Shown here one piece after another: positions 5,862 to 9,787 of a stretch of 9,787 nt of DNA. Under the pieces are notes generated by a model. The model was not told where the DNA came from, did no database searches, and saw only the letters and a list, made by a program, of their open reading frames with translations. Location: positions 1 to 9,787 of the forward strand of contig DATJQF010000184.1 in NCBI GenBank assembly GCA_035505995.1, read 5' to 3'. The DNA is from DATJQF01 sp035505995 (lineage in GTDB: Bacteria > Bacteroidota > Bacteroidia > Bacteroidales > FEN-979). The translations under genes and the position numbers were made by a program. Every line of letters begins with the position of its first letter. Position 1 is the stretch's first letter.

Positions 5862-8795
5862 TCAGTTAATGGTGATCTCGTCGGCAAAGATCCAGGCTTT
5901 GCTGCCGGCTCCGGGATGACCCGGCGGGCAGACACCCCGGTTCTTTGCGATCACATGAACGTAGCGGGCAGTCCGGGTGACCCCGCGCAAGGTGAAATCT
6001 TTGATCCGGACCTCCGGATCCGTCTCCGGAACATCATTGCGGACGGTTCCTGCCGGTGTGAAATTTTTTCCGTCCGAAGAAACGTAGTAATCCACTTCCA
6101 CGGGAAAGAAGATCCAGGAGCCGATATCCTGGAGAAATCCCGTGGAGAAGGACTTTACCTTTTGCACCGAGCCCAGGTCGATCACGGCATCCAGGTCCGT
6201 TCCCTCATAACCCTGCCAGGCACCGGTCCTGAAGTTTTCCCCTCCGCGGTTGAAATCGATCAGGGCGGCATCCCCGCCTCCGGAATACTGCGGAGCGTAA
6301 TGCGTGTTCAGGGTGATCCTGCGGTCTTTCGGGATCCGTGTGAACTCCGCCCGGATGAGGAAACTTTCAGGTGCTCCTTTTTTTACAGCAACTGCGGTCA
6401 GCGCCGTATTTAGACGGATCATGAAAGGCCTGGCATAGACCGGGGAATTTTCATCGGGCTCTTTTCCATCGATCGTGTACCGGATCATGGTTCCGGGCAA
6501 AGCGTCGGAAAGGCTGATCCTCAGGGAATCGGTGAAATTCTTCGGGCCATGATCCACCGACGGCACCGGCGTGATCAGGTGGTCGCTGATCGAAGAAACG
6601 GGATAATCGCCCGGCCAGCTTCCCCAGTCCTTATTGGGGTCTTTCCCCATATCCAGCACCAGCTCGCCGCCATTCATGATATCCGAATGTTCAAGGTAAC
6701 ACTTGCTGTAAGGCTTTCCGTTCAGCGTAGCCGACTGAATATAGTAATGATTCATGCCTGCATTTCTGGCCCGGATGGTAAATGTGTTTCCGTTCTCCAG
6801 GCGGACCTGCACTTCGGGGAATACGGGGGTTCCGATGGCATATACGGTGGAACCCGGTGTGACCGGGTAAAAACCCATGGCGCTGAGCACATACCAGGCC
6901 GACATCTGCCCGCAGTCTTCATTGCCGCAAAGCCCGTTGCGACCGGTCGTATATAGCTCCGTCAGGATCCGGTGCGCCATTTCCTGTGTTTTCCAGGGCT
7001 CTCCGGCATAATCATAAAGATAAGCCATGTGATGGCTGGGCTCGTTCCCGTGCGCGTATTGCCCGATCATCCCGGAGATATCCGACTGCTCCCGGCCCGT
7101 GGTCTTTGAAGGGACCGTAAAAAGCCCGTCCAGCTTGCCGGAGAATTTTTCCCTTCCTCCCATCAGCTCCATCAGTCCCGAAAGATCCTGCGGCACGTAA
7201 AAGCTGTACTGCCAGGCATTCGCTTCGGTATAGTTGAAATTCACCTCGGACGGGTCGAAAGGGGTGAACCAGGTCTCGTTCATCTTGGCCCGCATGAAGC
7301 CGGTGGCGCGGTCGAACAGGTTCTTGTAGTACTGGGCCCTGCGGATATAGATCGAGTAGAGGTCCTCCCTGCCCAGCTGTTTTGCCATTTGCGCGATGCA
7401 CCAGTCGTCGAAGGCATATTCCAGGGTCTTGGAAACCGATTCGCCCTCCTTATCCCCCGGGATATATCCTTTTGCTTTGTAGTACTTCAGTCCCAGTCGA
7501 TCCTGTTCCGCACTGTGCCTCATGGCTTCCAGCGCCAGGGTGCTGTCGAATCCGCGGACGCCTTTCAGATAGGCATCGGCAATGACCGGCACTGCATGAT
7601 ACCCGATCATGCATCCGGTCTCGTTGGCGGACAGCTCCCACACGGGCAGCATGCCGCCTTCCTGGTACTGTCGCAGAAAGGTCCGGATGAAATCCGTCGT
7701 CCGCTTCCGGTCGATGATCGTGAACAGCGGATGCTCGGCCCGGTAGGTGTCCCAGAGTGAAAATACCGTATAGTAATCGAACCCGTCGGCTTTATGGATG
7801 TTGAGGTCGCGTCCCCGGTAATTACTGTCGATATCCATATAAAGATTTGGCGCCAGCATGGCGTGGTAAAGGGCCGTGTAAAAAACGGTTTTCTGCTCCC
7901 GGCTGCCGCCGCTCACGCGGATCTTGCCCAGCTCATTATTCCAGGCTTTGCGACTGATTTCCTGGATGCTGTCGAAGTCCCATCCCGGTACCTCGTGATC
8001 GAGATTTTTCCTCGCTCCGTCCGTACTGACCGCGGAGATCCCGGTCTTGACGAGGATCTCCTCGCCTTTTTTAGTAACGTAGTTGAACCGGGCGATGATC
8101 AGCGTGTCCTCCGCATGCAGGGAGTCTTTCAGCAGTCCCTTACCGGTCAGGATCTCCCAGGAGGAGAAGGGTTTGGAAAAACGGGAAACAAAATAGACCA
8201 TTTGTTTCTGCGCCCAGTTCTCGGAAATGCGGCATCCTTCTATTTCGGTATTGCTGACGATCCGGATAGAGGAGGTAAGCACTTTATCCCGGTGCCGGAG
8301 ATCCACCACGATGCCGCCGTCCGGCGATTCAGGGAATTCGTATTCCTGGACCCCGCAACGGGGAGTAGCGGTGAGCTCGACTTCCACCCCGGGCTTTTTA
8401 AGGAAGACGGTGTAATAACCCGGTTCCGCCTTCTCGGAAGCAGAATCAAATGAAGAGGCATATCCGTAATGATCCAGACCTACTTTCCCGGTTACCGGCA
8501 TGAAGAGGATATCCCCGTAATCGGAGCATCCGGTACCGCTCAGATGGGTATGGCTGAACCCGTAAATTACCGTATCGGATGCATGATAGCCGGAGCATCC
8601 GTCCCAGCCTTCCAGGCGGGTGTCCGGGCTCAGCTGCACCATCCCGAACGGCATGCTAGCTCCGGGATAGGTGTGGCCGTGTCCCCCCGTGCCGATAAAG
8701 GGATCGACGTAACTGACCGGTGATTTCCGGCAACACGAAAGCAAAAGAAGACCCGCCAGTGGGATCAGCGCGATCTTCAACAGGGTTCTTCTCAT
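5862..8795 (-). CDS. GH92 alpha-mannosidase lipoprotein with C-terminal chitobiase-like and F5/8 type C domains
   Basis: A 977-residue enzyme of glycoside hydrolase family 92, calcium-dependent exo-alpha-mannosidases that remove mannose from N-glycans or yeast mannan. The lipoprotein signal ends in LLSC (Cys21). YVDPFIGTGGHGHTYPG (29-45) marks the start of the GH92 N-terminal domain. In the alpha-barrel domain, EANAWQYSFYVPQD (Glu524, probable general acid), GNEPSHH (583-589, probable calcium-site segment) and GNEDCGQMSAW (624-634, catalytic-base region) are intact. After about residue 745 come a chitobiase/hexosaminidase C-terminal-type beta domain (about 745-820) and an F5/8 type C (discoidin) domain (about 827-977), presumably aiding substrate binding. 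ATG at 8795 gives a clean signal peptide 10 bases after the EEP stop; an upstream ATG at 8885 would overlap that gene. The linkage preference among alpha-1,2, 1,3, 1,4 and 1,6 cannot be determined here. Confidence 0.95.
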   Translation of the reverse strand: MRRTLLKIALIPLAGLLLLSCCRKSPVSYVDPFIGTGGHGHTYPGASMPFGMVQLSPDTRLEGWDGCSGYHASDTVIYGFSHTHLSGTGCSDYGDILFMPVTGKVGLDHYGYASSFDSASEKAEPGYYTVFLKKPGVEVELTATPRCGVQEYEFPESPDGGIVVDLRHRDKVLTSSIRIVSNTEIEGCRISENWAQKQMVYFVSRFSKPFSSWEILTGKGLLKDSLHAEDTLIIARFNYVTKKGEEILVKTGISAVSTDGARKNLDHEVPGWDFDSIQEISRKAWNNELGKIRVSGGSREQKTVFYTALYHAMLAPNLYMDIDSNYRGRDLNIHKADGFDYYTVFSLWDTYRAEHPLFTIIDRKRTTDFIRTFLRQYQEGGMLPVWELSANETGCMIGYHAVPVIADAYLKGVRGFDSTLALEAMRHSAEQDRLGLKYYKAKGYIPGDKEGESVSKTLEYAFDDWCIAQMAKQLGREDLYSIYIRRAQYYKNLFDRATGFMRAKMNETWFTPFDPSEVNFNYTEANAWQYSFYVPQDLSGLMELMGGREKFSGKLDGLFTVPSKTTGREQSDISGMIGQYAHGNEPSHHMAYLYDYAGEPWKTQEMAHRILTELYTTGRNGLCGNEDCGQMSAWYVLSAMGFYPVTPGSTVYAIGTPVFPEVQVRLENGNTFTIRARNAGMNHYYIQSATLNGKPYSKCYLEHSDIMNGGELVLDMGKDPNKDWGSWPGDYPVSSISDHLITPVPSVDHGPKNFTDSLRISLSDALPGTMIRYTIDGKEPDENSPVYARPFMIRLNTALTAVAVKKGAPESFLIRAEFTRIPKDRRITLNTHYAPQYSGGGDAALIDFNRGGENFRTGAWQGYEGTDLDAVIDLGSVQKVKSFSTGFLQDIGSWIFFPVEVDYYVSSDGKNFTPAGTVRNDVPETDPEVRIKDFTLRGVTRTARYVHVIAKNRGVCPPGHPGAGSKAWIFADEITIN

Positions 8796-8805
8796 GGGTT
8801 GGAAG

Positions 8806-9657
8806 TTAAGGAATGTCAAAGACGGTAAGCACCGGCAGATGGTCGGATGGGTATAGCCCGTTTTCGTTGTAGGTAATAACGGCATGCGAGCGGATCAGGT
8901 CGGCATCCAGGTTATGGAAAAGGACGAAATCAATCAGGTTCCCCGGCTCAGGCTTGAAGGGGAAGCCGATAAAAGAATAGTCCGGTCCTGTTTTTTCTTT
9001 CGCCAGGAGTCCCGAATCGAGCAGTCCGCCCGGACCCTGCGTCAGCAGACGGTAGGGGACGCTTCCGGCGGTGTCGTTGAAATCTCCCGTAACGACGGCC
9101 ACCGTATTACCTGCGATCCCGCCGACCCTTGCCAGGATCAGCCTGGCGCTCTCTTCCCTCGCCTGGGCACTGGCATGATCAAAGTGGGTGTTGAACACGA
9201 AGAATTCCATGCCGGTCCTTTTTTCTTTGAGCTTCACCCAGGTGACGATCCGGTTGCAGGCGGCGTTCCAGGACCGGCTGCCCGGCACTTCCGGCGTTTC
9301 GGAAAGCCAGAAAGTAGATCCGTCTTCCTTTTCGAACCTGTCTTTCCGGTAAAAGATCACCGAATATTCGCCTTGCTCCTTACCGTCATCCCGGCCTACG
9401 CCGGACCAATTATATTCCTTCAGGCTGCCGGCCAGGTCCATGAGCTGGCTGTGCAGGACCTCCTGGAACCCGATGATATCCGGTTGTTCTTTTTCAAGCA
9501 TGGAAAGCACCATCGGCTTGCGGTTCGGCCAGGAATAGTTACCGTCGTCGGGGTTGGCATACCGGATGTTGAACGTCATCACCCTGATGGAGGAAGACCA
9601 TGCCGGGAAGATTCCCAGGCAGATCAGCGACAGAAGGAAAAGAATTCTCTTTTTCAT
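8806..9657 (-). CDS. Secreted endonuclease/exonuclease/phosphatase family protein
   Basis: A 283-residue protein of the EEP (DNase I-like) superfamily with an N-terminal signal peptide (about 1-22), so it acts outside the cytoplasm. The catalytic landmarks are all present: Asn30 in TFNIRY, Glu66 in GFQEV, NTHFDH (156-161), GDFND (191-195), LIDFV and the terminal SDH (271-273). The fold hydrolyses phosphodiester or phosphomonoester bonds with a divalent metal. Exported EEP proteins are common beside GH92 genes in Bacteroidota, where a role on phosphorylated glycans or phosphodiester-linked sugars is plausible but unproven; a nuclease or sphingomyelinase-like role is also possible. Cys13 lies in a weak lipobox-like context, so lipidation is possible but less likely. 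It begins 7 bases after the GH2 stop and ends 10 bases before GH92, which indicates one operon. Confidence 0.9.
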   Translation of the reverse strand: MKKRILFLLSLICLGIFPAWSSSIRVMTFNIRYANPDDGNYSWPNRKPMVLSMLEKEQPDIIGFQEVLHSQLMDLAGSLKEYNWSGVGRDDGKEQGEYSVIFYRKDRFEKEDGSTFWLSETPEVPGSRSWNAACNRIVTWVKLKEKRTGMEFFVFNTHFDHASAQAREESARLILARVGGIAGNTVAVVTGDFNDTAGSVPYRLLTQGPGGLLDSGLLAKEKTGPDYSFIGFPFKPEPGNLIDFVLFHNLDADLIRSHAVITYNENGLYPSDHLPVLTVFDIP

Positions 9658-9664
9658 AATGGGG

Positions 9665-9787
9665 TTAATAAGTGTCTGAAAGATCCCGGATCTTCAACAG
9701 TTGCGGAAAGTCCGGCGAATGAGAATGGGTCTGAAAATAAACCACGCGGGTTTCCCCGGGTAGCAGGTCGAAGTAATTATCGGAGAA
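9665..9787 (-). CDS. C-terminal end of a GH2 beta-mannosidase-like enzyme (5' part outside window)
   Basis: The last 40 codons of a gene entering from the window edge, ending in TAA at 9667-9665. The translation begins FSDNYFDLLPGETRVVYF, which is characteristic of the final beta-sandwich domain of GH2 beta-mannosidases (the S-D-N-Y-F-D-L-x-P-G-E pattern), and ends KIRDLSDTY. The catalytic domain is not in view. The stop lies 7 bases ahead of the EEP start, so it is the upstream partner in the same operon. A beta-mannosidase would remove the core beta-1,4-mannose of N-glycans after GH92 trimming. It could also be another GH2 subfamily sharing this domain. Confidence 0.72.
   Translation of the reverse strand, partial: FSDNYFDLLPGETRVVYFQTHSHSPDFPQLLKIRDLSDTY

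Noticed and set aside
5541..6413. 290-codon + strand open frame antisense to the transporter and GH92 genes
   Set aside because: Low-complexity, family-less translation opposite two well-supported genes; a by-product of GC-rich codon use.
8796..8885. Upstream ATG at 8885 as the GH92 start
   Set aside because: It would put 30 residues ahead of a textbook lipoprotein signal peptide and overlap the EEP gene; ATG 8795 fits the signal peptide and operon spacing.

Overview
The window looks like a chromosomal segment from an anaerobic, polymer-degrading member of the Bacteroidota, probably Bacteroidales-like. The evidence is a typical Bacteroidota set of secreted genes (GH92 mannosidase, GH2 beta-mannosidase end, M64 metallopeptidase, several lipoproteins), weak or absent Shine-Dalgarno sequences, and two exact matches to the Bacteroidota -7 promoter box TAnnTTTG. 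Base composition is moderately GC-rich by eye. All eight genes found lie on the minus strand, so transcription runs from high to low coordinates. No tRNA, rRNA, IS element or CRISPR array is visible, and no gene-free stretch exceeds 300 bases.

Layout in order of transcription. (a) 9787-4976 is a tightly packed block with gaps of 7, 10 and 7 bases. It holds the last 40 codons of a GH2 beta-mannosidase-like enzyme, a secreted endonuclease/exonuclease/phosphatase (EEP) protein, a GH92 alpha-mannosidase lipoprotein with C-terminal accessory domains, and a ten-helix EamA transporter. It resembles the glycosidase part of a mannose/N-glycan utilisation locus; no susC/susD pair is in view. (b) After a 91-base gap with a good -7 box comes a secreted M64 metallopeptidase, whose 3' end overlaps the start of a short glycyl radical enzyme (GRE) activase. 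(c) After an AT-rich 149-base gap comes a DUF1254/DUF1214 lipoprotein. (d) After 78 bases with a second -7 box comes the N-terminal 360 codons of a glycyl radical enzyme that closely resembles trans-4-hydroxy-L-proline dehydratase (HypD); it leaves the window before its catalytic Cys and Gly loops.

Taken together, the genes suggest use of glycosylated, hydroxyproline-containing protein. Mannosidases would trim glycans, the M64 protease would cut the polypeptide, and HypD with its activase would dehydrate free hydroxyproline to pyrroline-5-carboxylate, an electron sink that leads to proline. Each family call is well supported, but the functional link between the mannosidase block and the hydroxyproline block is inference from proximity. 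Other notable points are the activase's lack of ferredoxin-type clusters, a DUF1254 lipoprotein lying between activase and GRE, and a heptanucleotide repeat embedded in the GRE coding sequence.
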